From: Annona cherimola
Lineage: Eukaryota; Streptophyta; Magnoliopsida; Magnoliales; Annonaceae
DNA length: 64,000 nucleotides
Assembly: GCA_030490835.1 (NCBI GenBank)
Contig: CM059977.1
Span: 34,679,676-34,743,675 of the forward strand
Reading direction: 5' to 3'
The translations under genes were made by a program, and so were the position numbers. The notes under the pieces are model-generated. The model did not search any database and had not been told where the DNA came from. It saw only the letters and a list, made by a program, of their open reading frames with translations. Numbering within the stretch: position 1 is the first letter of the stretch; every line of letters starts with the position of its first letter. Below, piece after piece: positions 48,545-60,919 of the stretch.

Positions 48545-49917
48545 TATATATACATGAATTCAAGAATAATAAAATTCGATATATGAACTAAATAAACATG
48601 AGCCTATAATAATAATATAAAATACACAAGGTTGTTACTTAGCTGGGAGTATAGGAGTACTATATATACTTAGGTTTCCATAGTTTTCAATTAAATGGAG
48701 ACTATCCTATCCTTCTTTATTTGAAGTTGGGATCTCACATACATACACAATGTCAATCTCACTAGGTCATGCCATGGGTGACTTAAATTTCAATATTTGG
48801 CTTAATATTTATATAAAGAGTTGAATCAAGTATATTTTGCATAGCTAAAGCTACACAATTTTAGGAGTTTAAAGTCTTAACAATCGAGTTAGATTATACG
48901 CAATCCATAATTGGTTGTACCTAATTGAGGGTTAAATATAGGATGGACCCTTAACTTTGTAAAATAGCATATTCTTCCTTAACTATGCAATATTTACAAA
49001 ATTAAACACTCTAGTTTGTGAAGTATTGTTAGTTGAACCTTGTGACCTCGCACTCCTATATTATGCATGTGATTTTGATGAAAAGCCCTAAGCTTTTTTA
49101 AAAATTTTCTTTTATACTCTTAAACTCTTGTAATGGTTTGTTAATCCATACAAAACACCTCAATGTCACCTCTTCCATATCAACCCATCTTCTACAAAGT
49201 TAGTAATGGCAAAGACAATAATGAATTTAAGGTATTGAATATTTTCTATTTTTGTGTGAATTAAGGTCCCGATATTATTCAATTTTGTTTTCCATTCCAT
49301 ATAATCTTGTGTGATGGGATCTTACACTGTGGCATACCAAACTTTAACGGTTGACCAAGAAGCATTATTATAAGACAAAAAATGTCAAAATTACATAGGA
49401 GAGTTCCTCAAAATATACACTTTGAAGCTCAAGTTAATAGGAAGAACAAAAGTATACCAAGTAGGAGAAATTTGAGATTCAAGTGAGTGTAATTTGTATC
49501 ATGAATAACTTTTCCTCATATAGGAGTGCTTGTGAACTGAGGAGCCCCATTATGTTATAATACAAGATTTTCACTAACTCAATCCTAATAAGAGAACTCC
49601 TCCCATAAGCTAGAGATTTAAATAAGTGAAATTCTAACTGCAAATAGTAACCAAAGTTGAATATGAAATGTTTTTTAATGCTAAAGGCACTTAGGATTTA
49701 TTCCGTGATTTCTTGTATGGACCATTTGCTAGAAAGGTTGCGGGCTACTCTCAACCATGGATCCTTTAAAGTCCTTGGGCACTATCTCAATGTCTCATGT
49801 GATCTTAATTAGAGGCTATGTTGTTTTGTGCATCGAGCCTTGCAATTACTATATTGTGGTCATGTTCTATTAATAGATAAGGTCCTTCGAGAGATAGATG
49901 TGATAGTTGTCCCCACC
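48545..49917. other. AT-rich spacer, no gene seen
   Basis: No protein-like open frame and no clear repeat boundaries. Probably old retroelement sequence. Confidence 0.3.
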
Positions 49918-49990
49918 TAGGGGTGTAAATAAAGTTAGTCTCAACCTAAACCCGACTAAACCAACTCAATTTAGAATAGGGTTGGGTTAG
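49918..49990. mobile_element. hAT MITE fragment (one end only)
   Basis: Starts TAGGGGTGTAAATAAAG, followed by CTAAACCCGACTAAACC and GGGTTGGGTTAG, as in the hAT-type MITEs at 4790 and 37877. The opposite inverted end was not found nearby. Confidence 0.35.
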
Positions 49991-50104
49991 ACATTTTTGG
50001 GACCCAACACACGCCTCTTTTGTTAGTATTTGTCATATTAAACTAACGGTTATGATAGAAAATGTTAAGATTTCTTATTATCAAATCTCCATTTGGTAGC
50101 ATCT

Positions 50105-50230
50105 AGAGGCATAGCTTGGTGGTAGACATCGTAGCCTTGGTGGCCGTAGATACAGGTTTCAAATTTTTGTGGGGGAGATTTGCCTCCCATTTCATGTGTG
50201 TGGTCTCCTGTAAGTAATAGTTGGCAAAAA
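50105..50230 (+). mobile_element. Probable tRNA-derived SINE fragment
   Basis: GCATAGCTTGGTGGTAGACA fits an A box and CAGGTTTCAAATTT a degraded B box about 45 bp later, followed by GGGGGAGATTTGCCTCCC. No duplicated flanks were found. It resembles the head of the SINE at 39896. Confidence 0.35.
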
Positions 50231-52480
50231 TCTGTTGCTCAGATTGGAAAAAATATACTTTCAAATGATCGAGCTGGAAATATGTAGCTTCTAAAATTGA
50301 ACCATAAAAAATTACCTTTGGGTAGCAAAAAATTTTACATGATAAGAAAATTTTATGAACTTTCCTAAGATACATTGTCTTAAGAAAATAAGTTTCCTAA
50401 AATGGATGACCTCAATTGAATAGAGGCACTAGAATAGACTAAATAAAGCAACCATTCAACCATTGAATTTCCAATATAAACTATTGAAAGATGACATGTG
50501 TAATCAGTTTTGGTAATGATAACTTTTTATTGAAAAGTGGTAGTTTTTAACTTTCGTCATTTTGCCAAATAGGCTAGACATTATTACCTTTGTGGAACTT
50601 GGAATTATCAAACTTATTTAAGAAGAGGAGGGGCTTTTGTTCTTTTCACACCTTCCTAGCACCAAAACCACTCTCTCCATCTTCTTCTTTGATACTTTTG
50701 TAATAATAAAAAAAAAGGATGGTTAGGAAAAGACTTGTGACTTCATATGTTATTGTTAAAACTTCTTCCCTAAAAATAAACATACAAGGTTGACTCCTTT
50801 GCTTCTATTTTTCTAAAGCCCACCCCCCAAAGAATCCCAAGTAGCCGTTTCATAGTCTGGCAGTCTAGCTTGAGAGATCTTGATAAATACATTTTAGAGG
50901 AGGGACCTTGATGGGAGATCTCAATGTATTCAAGTGAGTTGCAACATCCTCCAACACCTAATCATATAGCTTTCTATACCACTTGTTGACCTATAGTGGA
51001 TTGGCTACAGACTAGAAGAAGGGAAAATCTTAGACCTATTGCAACCTATGCACAAGCCATCTCACACTATGAACTTCCATGTTCTCACCCACTTCTTTCT
51101 TTGAATTTAATCTCTACTAGTTGTGTTCTCATTTATTGTAAGAATAAGATCAAACTTGTTTAAGCTTTATACTAAAGAGCAATAACTTTGCTGTTTTTAT
51201 GCTTTCTTAGGTGGTGTCCCATAGTGTATCATGAAGTGACCTCCTTAATTAAGAGCTAGTTACCCCCTTTAGTTGAAGGTGGTGAAAAGTTCCCTAACTT
51301 AGTGACCTTTTTTCAACATTTGGATATCAACCGGAGAAGATGGACTTGCCGATGGTAATAGTCAAGTAATTAAGTTGAGTGGTCCTCTAGTTAAGAGACC
51401 ACATCATTGGAGAAGCCATAAAATTATACCGTCACCCAAATGAACCAATAGTGGCATGGTGAGGATGCCCTTAATTCTTTGACCGTTGCATTACTTCTGA
51501 ACTCTCATCTCCTCTATCAGATGTCTTTATAGGTATCATTGTTGCAATCTTTATTGTAGATGCTCCTTTATGATGGCAAAAGAAGAGAGCAAAGAAGGAA
51601 AAAGCATCATCATCATTCAGCTATCCTTTACTTTATATGGAGATATGTTCTTTTTGACTCCATTGGAAGTTAAGGTAGGGGGTGTCATCAATATGGACGT
51701 AGATCCCCTCAATGTGCCTCTTAAGATGTCTAGCACAACAATTAGGTCCATCTGACTATAGCCTCTTTTCCTTTCACATTGAGAGGTCGATTTCTACTTT
51801 GTTAAAGGTGACCTATGTACACCTTTTGCTTCTACACATTAGCCAAAGCTTGTGAGGAGTAGGGTGCTACTATAGCAGAAAATTTTCCACTAACTAGGGA
51901 GATGAACTTAAAGATAGCTGAAGACATTGCTCTAACTAAGGAGAGAAACATGAAGATGGCTTAGGATGTTTCTTAGCCAACCATTAAGGATCATGATAAG
52001 CATTTAAATTGTAAAGCTTGGCCACCCATTTCGATGGGTGATGCAACATTATAATGATGTTCTATCTTATAGATGCCATGAATGAAAAGAAAATTATGCA
52101 ATCACATCATCATAGTATACTTATATGTTGCACAATTAAATAAATTTTATATAAAATTTGGCAATTTAGTGCCCCTCGACAATAGCCTTGGATTAACAGT
52201 TGCTAAGGTAGAGATATGGCAATATCTCTCTATAATCTACCACAATTCAAGAGATAAAGGACTAGATCTACCTAAACACACATGTAGTAAGTCTACATAT
52301 CTATAATTAAGGCCATAATTAAATCTATGGTAATAAAAATTACTCAAATAACATCAATTTCATCATTTATATGTAATCATTATTATCACTAACACATAAA
52401 AGCAAGGATACAACCCATGGTAGAAGTAAATTATACAGTTATAACTTATAAAGACATTAATAAGGTCTCGATAGGCTATA
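50231..52480. other. Low-complexity and probable decayed retroelement sequence
   Basis: No supported gene. Sequence with scattered stops in all frames; some stretches (about 51200-52000) have the feel of gag or spacer regions of plant gypsy elements but no motif could be confirmed. Confidence 0.25.
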
Positions 52481-53092
52481 TGTAATAGTCCAGAATTAAA
52501 TCCCACATCGAAAAAGGGAGAAAGTTCCTAGTAGTTAATAAGTGGGTCTCAAGTTTAATATGATGTGACGCGTTCTAAAGTCATGCAGCTAAGCTGCCAG
52601 GCCAGAGCGGACAATATCACACTGTAAGGCCCATAGCCCACAGGCCCAATGGACATTTTTTGGGTCTGTGTGCTCTGTGCGTCAGGCCCAATGGTCGATT
52701 TTTCTGAGTTTGTGCATGACAAGTGGTATCAGAGCGGCTCCCCTCCCAGTAGATGTAGTTCGAAGAGTTGAACCAGTGAAAGTCAGGGTTGCAGGCAGAA
52801 GCCCAGAGTTTGGTTGTGGTTCAGGGACGAACCAGGCGGAAGCTGGTGGGTTTGTAATAGCTCAGATCCGAATCCCACACCGAAAAGGAGAGAAAGTTCC
52901 TAGTAGTTTATAAGTGAGTCTCAAGTTCAATATGGTGTGACGCGTTTTAAAGCCGTACGGCTAAGCTGCCAGGCCAAAGCGAACAATATCACACTATGAA
53001 GCCCATAGCCCGCAAGCCCAATGGACGTTTTATGGGTCTATGTGCTTTATACGTCAGACCCAATGGTCGCTTTTCTAGGTCTGTACATGACA
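52481..53092 (+). mobile_element. Complete TRIM retrotransposon with perfect 5-bp TSD
   Basis: 612 bp. Left LTR 52481-52721 (TGTAATAGTC to TGCATGACA), right LTR 52853-53092 (TGTAATAGCT to TACATGACA). The internal 131 bp holds the primer-binding site TGGTATCAGAGC (52724-52735, complementary to the initiator methionine tRNA 3' end) and a purine-rich GGCGGAAGCTGGTGGG before the right LTR. It is flanked by CTATA on both sides (52476-52480 and 53093-53097). There is no coding sequence, so mobility would depend on proteins from another element. Same family as 24041-24816. Confidence 0.92.
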
Positions 53093-53097
53093 CTATA

Positions 53098-56000
53098 CGT
53101 CAATAATGCACAGCCCAATATACCATACATCTTAATACTTATCATACATATACACATATGTTTCTCATCTTACAAATACATTAATCTCACATTGATCTTA
53201 AATAAAACCAACAAAACTTATATTATCATCATCCTAAGTCATTTTCCACCTAGGTGGGGTTGGTTATATGGATTATGTTGCGCTATCCTTGATGATTTAA
53301 GACTCAATCTTCAGTAATCTATAATATTTTTAGATCTTATTTATACTTTCATCCATATTTTTTGGTCTTCCTCACATGCTCCTATTATCTTCTACTTAGA
53401 TAGACTATAACCTTCTAACTGGTATAATTTCAAGCCTCTATTTAACATGAATAAACCATTTTAATTTGTTTTCATTCATTTTATCACTTATTGGCCTCAC
53501 CTTAAAATTTTCTTATAATACTTCATTTCTAATTTTATCTTTTTTGTTTTACCATTTATCTCCCTTAACATTCTTATTTTTGCTATACTTATTTCTTATG
53601 TTGTTCTTTAACTACCCATCATTATCCCATAAAATATAGCTAGTTTAACCACAGCCTTACAAAAAATTTTAAATTTAATTGTGATTCGAATGCAAGATTT
53701 GATGAATTATTGAAACAAAAAAATTAAGACAATAAAAATGATCAATACTTGTTAATAAAAATTCTAATTTCCATGGGAGTAATTTTCCTCATGATTGAAT
53801 TATGTTTATGAAGTTTTAGAATAAATTCGAAATGATAATTTTAGAAATTAAGTCGCTTGGGGTTAATTATGAAACTTCTGTAAAAAATTTAAATAGTGAA
53901 AATTTGAAAATGACATAAAATGTGATGATTTTTAGCATGGATAAGATGTTAAATGCATATGTAGTGTGTGAAAGATGATTTAAGAAGCATTTGAGTTGGC
54001 AAACAATAATTTAGTTATAAGGCTCATTTTATAATCTGAGTTGAGTTTAAAGCTTATCTGATTAATGATTTGATTAAATAAATGCGTTAGATATCACTTG
54101 GGAAGGTTAAGAGAGTTATGAGAATGATTGGAATAGTGTATGCATGGTTTTTGTGTGATATGGACTGACGATAAATGATTATGTAAAACTAAAGATGTGA
54201 GATGAAATCCAGATCAATCTTAATTTGAATTCATGAGATCTAATCCCACATTAATTTTAACTTTGATCTCAAGTCACGACAAAAGTAAGATCTAACTCGA
54301 GATCAATCTCATTTCCATATCAAATTGTGACAATAAGGCAACTTGAAACTCTCATCAAAACCCCTTTCAAAACCTCTTGAGAGTTACTCATTTTAACCCT
54401 ATGGTATTGAAGAGCTTAGATTCATGAGGATTAGCTTAGAGGTTTAAAGAAATTTTGGAGTAATTTTTTATTAAAGTAAGTAGGTTGCTTTCCCTCTTTA
54501 TTTTCTAGTACATTTTATTCCTAAAACATGATTTGATCTTGTGCCTACAAGCATCTTGATTTTCTTAAAGGATTTATGATGATAAGGTCATATAAATATT
54601 TGAGTTTTTTTAGGAAATTGAGGTTTTAGATGAATCTCATGATTGTAATGGTATAGAATAATTTTTCATTGCTTTAAAATATACGAGAGTAATTTTAAAT
54701 GCTATGAAGTTGGATTTCCTAATTTTTCATATAATATATAACATGTGTTTGCAAAAATGCATAGTTGAAGTTCCTTATGTTAATTTTGTATTCAATAAAG
54801 TTATAAAACTATGAAATTGATTTGTATGTGACTTTGAATGATAATAGATATTACGATTGTTAATTTTAACATTGGAGTAGCAACCTCAAGTGGCGTATCA
54901 TCATAAGAGTGATCCCTAGCTGGGATGAAGTGACTTATACTTTGAAAATGATAGAATATGCACTTGTTACCATTGAATAGTTGTGTGTATTAAGGAGACT
55001 AGGGTGTGAATACTAAAATATAGATGATTCTATTATTGGTGTTTTGGAGATGAAACCCTATATTATTCAGTTAGAACAGTCTTCGAGACTCATTGACAGA
55101 ATCAATTTAGGGAATGGCCCCCATTTATATTATTGCACTTGTTGAGCCATGTGTTGGGCATTGATTGTTGTGTGGGAGTTGTATGATGAAGCGCGTTATT
55201 GAATACATGACTATAAGGCCATGATTAGTGGAGTAGACAACTTCAAAATATTGACATGGTCTTGATACTATTGTCATTAGTTTGAACCAGGGGCTCACAC
55301 ATGATGTTGATAAAAGCAAGATATCCATGACATGTTGCATAACATCATTGATATGAATGCTTGGTGTGGATTTGGAAGATAGAGACTTTTATTTTGAGTG
55401 TCAGATTTACTTTTGTCCCTTATTGTGCATAAAGACTAGCTATGTTGCATGCTTGCAGACGGGTTGGGGAAAACCAAATTTGAGCCACATGGTATGATTG
55501 ATCAATCTAGTTAAGCACCAATTTGAAGTTGTATAAGCACATATTTAGGCGGTGATCCACTGTAGCCTAATAAGAAAGGCCTTTGGGGATCACAAGGCCA
55601 AATCAAAAGCGAAAAGGTTAGGAAGGGACTAGTCAATTGCTTGGTTGGATTGTGTGACATAGGTTTGATAATGACATGTTGGCATTGAGCTAAAAGGAGG
55701 TCAGTTGTTGTTCATGAGTAAATTAAGTTGCATTTCTTGGGATGGTCCACGAATACATGAATTACACTTGAGTCGTATGATTATGGATAAGTTACATGAT
55801 ATTCAATATGATATGTAACTTTGAAAAAGTCAAGACTATTTTTGTTTTAAGAGCGAGATGAGGATTTGATGGTCAGCACATAACTGTCTTTTGTAAAAAA
55901 TGACAAGATTATGAATTATATTTTGGGCTCAAGATAAGCCAATGATTGCATGCTAGTGTTAGCTTAGGGTTATTAATAAGCCTCGATTAGAGAATATCGA

Positions 56001-56730
56001 GCTTTATGTGAGAAAGGAAAGAGTCAGGGTGAGTCAAATGTACAAATGATAAAAGACTAGAAGTATTAAAACTGGATCGTTTGGCCAGGACATTTTTTTG
56101 TTCTAGCTTATGATAACCTTTGTTTTGATGATATTTAATTAGATGATTGTAATGGTTTTGAATTTTGATTTTTCAATGATTGTAATTCTATTTACTAAAT
56201 TTTCCCAGACTTACATATTTTTTGTTGATTTTTTTAATAGGACTAATGTTGCAAATACCTAGTTGCGAACTAGGTCATGTTGATTCCAAGCTAAGATGAA
56301 TTATAATATGTATAAGTAATGTTAGCTTTGATTGTAATCATTTGATATTGATGTATCTATGAGATAGGAGATAAATGTGTGAAACCTATTATATTTGAGT
56401 GGTTGGATGTATATGATATGCTACGTTGTGACTTATAGATGTATAACTTATATATATTAATTACTACAAATATACATTTTAGTTTTCCATGTGTCGTAGC
56501 CTTGCTTGCTTGTATTGATAATGAAATGATGAGATACAAATTGAAATAATGTAATTCTAGATGATTCTATTGTTATATGTTTAAATGATGAATTAGTTAT
56601 AAATATTTACAATTGCTATAGCAGCGTTCTCATATGCATGTGGTTCTTTGCCTTTTGAATTATCGTAAATCAAGAAGAGGCCACATATATTTACTACAGT
56701 GATCACCAGTTTGAGGCTTCATCTAGTGGG
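53098..56730. other. AT-rich probable retroelement-derived sequence, no gene
   Basis: No conserved coding motif was seen. The GTGGGGTGTTACA at about 56729-56741 resembles a plant gypsy LTR end (TGTAACACCCC on the minus strand), suggesting an old minus-strand LTR nearby, but its partner was not found. Confidence 0.3.
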
Positions 56731-56741
56731 GTGTTACAGAA

Positions 56742-58982
56742 GAATAGGAATTGATTTCCTAAGCAACCTTAGAAAGATAATTTCTATCATCAATGGACAG
56801 AGGACGACATTTTTCATAAAATTTGACAACACTATCATCAATTGGATGAGCAAGTGGTTGACGTGGGTGTGTGTAAGGACATATAGGGTGGGAAGTTTAA
56901 GGTTCAAAGTTGGGTAGCATAGCACTCCAAACACAGTGCTCTAATGGAATTACTTTACTCCATGATTTTATTTACGGTAAATTGCAAAATTTCACCTTAG
57001 AATTTTTTTTACAAATAAGATAAGTTCGTACATGCATCTTATATCACAAACATAATGAAAATTATCCAAATAATACAAGCCCTTGCCTAAATACAATCTA
57101 TATTCAATAATAAGAAACTAAATAGAAGAGATACATTTCTCCTCTGGTTTTTCTCGGACCTGCCTCGTTATCTTTGGTTTGCATTGCTATATTTGATTTT
57201 TAAAAGATATGAGTATGTTACATAGTAAGTAAGCATAAAAATACCACAATAATTTAAAGTAAATCTTATATGCTAGCAGTTTTAAAATTTTACATGTTTA
57301 GCAATACATTGCATGAGTCATATACATCTTGCTTAACTCCGAAGGGTACTTGAAACGCCTCTGGCGCCGCCCTTAAGACATCATGATCAGTTGATTAGGC
57401 TTAGTTCTCTCAGAAATATCATCTCCTTTCTCAATCTTATAGGGTTACTTAATGCATTTTATACGCATCATGAATCATGATCATTGTAAGAAAATATTCA
57501 TGTCATTGTAAAATAAATTAAAGATTTTTATTTCAAGGTGCACGATTTAAACACATATCAAACATTGGCAAATATTTACAAGAGTTCATAAATCATTGAG
57601 AACATTTCTAAAATAGTATTTCGAAAATAGAAAGCATAGCCTACTTATCTTTCATAGCGATTAGTGAGTAAAATTCTCTTCTTAAATTTTTTTTATTTAT
57701 TCCTTCCTACAATTAGAATAGGGACATTAATATTTGTTAGCTACATTACTTATTATTATCATTACTACCATCAATATATATAATAATTATTATTATTTTA
57801 AAATCAAGAGACAAATCTTTATTTAAAATTTTCATTAAAAGTCTTAACTATTTATTATTATTATTATTATTATTATCATATTTATGTATATATTAATAAC
57901 CTCTCTTTTTAATATAGCTTCCTTATAATAATTACAATTTATATTTTTAATAAAATTAATATAAGAATTTCTTAATAATTTAGTTGAATAGCATATTACA
58001 ATTACATATATAGACGTAAAATGAAAGGGGAATGGTGTGAGTTGAACCCATCTGATCTTGATGAGAGTCAAGGGCTCTAACACTAATGGTGAAGATTTCT
58101 ATTATATTTAAAAAATTATAATATGTATATATATTTTAAAAAATATAATGCTCATAAGCAATTGCTGGAGTTTGAATCTACATGTTGGGTGTGACAGACA
58201 ATACTCTTTATTATCTTGGAAATGTAAGTACATATATAAAAATTTAGTATTATAATTTATGTATTTAAAATAAAGGAACTTGCTTAGAATAAAATTCCTT
58301 GCAGTATGTTGACAACATGTAATATATATTAATATAATTTATTTATTATATCAAAATAATACGAACACAGAGAATGATTTATTATATTGAAATAATATTA
58401 ATATGGAAAGGAATGGAATAAGCGAAGGTTTGAACCCACACGATATATTTGAATTACTCAAGTTTTACCATTGAGGTAAGACCGGACTAAGCTTTTCAAA
58501 TTTATAAAATTAAAATTAGGAAGCATTAAAAATGAACTCCGCTCAAGAGACCTACAGGTGGAAATCCATGAACCAACCATCACAAACAAAAACCTTCTGG
58601 ACAAGAATTTTTTCATATATTATTATAAAAAAATTAATATCCAGATATATTGGTTGATTCTTAACTTGCTGCATTAGTTAGACAATCATCATCATTCATA
58701 CATTTTTTTATTTAACAGACTTAACTTATTTCATTTCTATCAAGATATATTATTACTAGTTGGATTAATTTAACCCGTTAGGGTATGTTTTCACTGATTT
58801 CTCTCTTTTTAGGGCAAAATCTGTGCATAATAGAATTCAAAAATTTACCTGTTGGAAGTTCCGAAACCCACCTTAGATATTATCTTTATTTCCTCTTGAC
58901 GTCGCCCAAGCTAACCTTCTTTAATTTCTTTCTTATTCTTCTGTAATTTTTTTTTTTCACACTGTAAATGCATATATATATA
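56742..58982. other. AT-rich sequence with tRNA-like patches
   Basis: No protein gene. On the minus strand at about 58095-58028 (TTAGTGTTAGAGC, then GGGTTCAACTC) and at 58490-58420 (CTCAATGGTAAAAC, then GGGTTCAAACC) there are A-box and B-box-like pairs about 35-40 bp apart. They are too degraded to call tRNA genes and may be tRNA-derived repeats. A (ATT)n microsatellite lies near 57850-57880. Confidence 0.35.
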
Positions 58983-60054
58983 GGGATTTATTCAGGTGCA
59001 TTCGGACTGCACCCGAATTTCCCAGCAGACGCCCCATCCGGCCGTCCATTTCAGCGGGCGAAATCTGCGCCGCTTCTTCGATTCTACGTGTTGAAAAACC
59101 CATCCCGCCCACGCCTCCTCCTCTCTCGCTTCCCTCCTCAATCCCACCCGCGCCCTAATCTCCAAGTCCCGACTGACCGAAATCGCCCCCAATCCCCAAA
59201 TCGCGCAGCAGGCCAGCATCAATTGCTCCCGATCGTCTTCCCTCCTCCTGGTCTTCTTCCATTGTCTTCCTTCCCAGCCTGTCATCTTCCAAGCCTATAT
59301 CAGATCGCCTCGTCCGGTCGGTAGTGGACGAGGTCATCTTCCTAGGCACCAGCCCGTCTTCCTTCCCAAGCGCCAACCCATCCTCCTTTCCAGGCACCAG
59401 CCCGTACTCCCATCCGCGCGGATCGTCTTCTCCGAAAATCCGCAAGCGGATTCTGAATCCGCATGTAGATTATAACTGCGCAACAAAAATACTCCCATTC
59501 TCATCTCTCTGACGCGAAAATCCGTATGCGGATTCTGAATCCACAGCAAATGTACCTCCCATCAGTGTTGTTTTCCACATGCAGATTCAGAATCCGCATG
59601 CGGATTTTCGCATCAAAGAGATGCGGATGAGAGTACTTTTGCTGTGCAGTTATAATCCACATACGGATTCAGAATCCGCTTGCGGATTTTCGGAGAAGAC
59701 GACCCCTTCCGTCGACGTAAAACTTTGGAATCAACGGAGAACTTCGAAATCTCGACGGAGATCTTCAAAATCTCGACGGAGAAGGAGAAATCGATGGATA
59801 AGGAGATTCGAGAGCACCGGCGGCGGCGGGCGGCGGCAGCAGTGTCGTCGTATCCATTTTCAAAATGGGAGGGATGAGCGGGAAAATGAAGTTTTGAGCG
59901 CGTGTATGCGCAGTCTCATTCGACTCGCCGTCTCCCTCTACACGTACACGCACGATGGAACAAGCGGTGCAGATTTCACCTGCTGAAATGAACGGGCAGA
60001 TGGGGCGTCTGCAGGAGAATTCGGGTGCAGTCCGAATGCACCTTAATAAATCCC
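58983..60054. mobile_element. GC-rich long-TIR element 1, inserted in a (TA)n tract
   Basis: 1072 bp. The ends are inverted repeats of about 105 bp, starting GGGATTTATTCAGGTGCATT and ending with its near complement. They stay alike through CGGACTGCACCCGAATT, AGACGCCCCATC and GCGAAATCTGCGCCGCTT. Each side is bordered by ATATATATATA. The interior is strikingly GC-rich for this window and contains a second inverted repeat (59420-59704). Open frames exist on both strands but are proline/serine/arginine-rich and unrecognised. No transposase. Mutator-like or Micron-like non-autonomous element; captured host sequence is possible. Confidence 0.75.
59420..59704. repeat. Internal inverted repeat with palindromic subunits
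   Basis: Arms at 59420-59548 and about 59577-59704 are complementary over nearly 130 bp with a loop of about 28 bp. Each arm contains two copies of a short palindromic module, ATCCGCAAGCGGATTCTGAA and ATCCGTATGCGGATTCTGAA or close variants. It lies in the centre of element 58983-60054. Confidence 0.8.
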
Positions 60055-60065
60055 ATATATATATA

Positions 60066-60919
60066 GGGATATATTCAGGTGCAGCAATGCTGCACCCGAA
60101 TTCCTGTGCAGGCGCGCGCTCCGTGCAATCCAGGTCGTCCGTTCCAGCACACGTCATCCAGGCCGTTGAAGGGTGTCGCGAGTAGGCCGCAGGGAGAGCA
60201 GGTGAGGGCATGCATCTCTGCGTGTATGGGATCCATGTGTCAGGCGGCGGCTGCAAAAAGCTGCTGCGCATTCAATGTTGGCAGCAAGCTTGCCGCATTC
60301 CACGTCACTTACTTGTGCATATAGCATGCTGATAAGCAGGTATAGCATATAAACACTTACTTGTGCGTATAGCATGCTGATAAGCAGAGATGAAACAGAT
60401 GTCTTGCAATTTCACTTTACACAATGCAGGTATAGCATGCTCATTCAACACAAGAAGGTATAACATATAAACACTTACTTGTGCATATAGCATGCTGATA
60501 AGAAGAGATGAAACAGATGTCCTGCAATTTCACTTTACACAATGCAGGTATAGCATGCTGATTTAACACGACAAGAAACTAATAGTTACAAACAGATGAC
60601 CTTCAATAGCAAATATACACTGACTTTTGTATATAGCATGTTGATCCATCATTTAGTATGCGGATAGCCAGAAATAGACGACGTGGAATGCAGCAAGCTT
60701 GCTGCCAATATTGAATACGCAGCAGCTTTTTGCAGCCGCTGCTGACACATGGATCCCATACACGCAGAGACACACGCCCTCACCTGCTCTCCCTATGACC
60801 TATTCGCGGCACTCTTCAACGGCATGGATCACGTGTGCTGGAACGGACGGCCTGAATTGCACGGTGCGCGCGCCTGTACGGGAATTCGGGTGTAGCAGTG
60901 CTGCACCTGAATATATCCC
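60066..60919. mobile_element. GC-rich-ended long-TIR element 2, inserted in a (TA)n tract
   Basis: 854 bp with inverted repeats of about 240 bp (60066-60308 and 60680-60919). The ends read GGGATATATTCAGGTGCAGC and GCTGCACCTGAATATATCCC. Inside each end is the hairpin GGTGCAGCANTGCTGCACC (partly degraded on the right), then ACCCGAATTC and CCGTTCCAGCACACGT. The termini are clearly related to those of element 1, from which it is separated by only 11 bp of (AT)n. The right flank is a long (TA)n tract. No coding region. Confidence 0.82.
60305..60570. repeat. Tandem repeat of about 118 bp inside element 2
   Basis: The block CACTTACTTGTGCGTATAGC through the AGATGAAACAGATGT and TTTACACAATGCAGG landmarks is repeated with a period near 118 bp (starts 60354 and 60472), with a partial copy before it (60305). 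The pentamer-rich TATAGCATGCTGAT recurs several times. Confidence 0.7.

Noticed and set aside
58028..58490. tRNA genes on the minus strand
   Set aside because: Box-like motifs are present, but stems are not maintained; at best tRNA-derived repeats or pseudogenes.
59000..60270. Many overlapping open frames of 60-170 codons in the GC-rich region
   Set aside because: They arise from low stop density in GC-rich inverted repeats of two transposons; no domain, start context or splice pattern supports genes.
60300..60570. CRISPR-like array
   Set aside because: Only about two units of 118 bp with no spacer logic, inside a plant transposon; this is a eukaryotic genome.
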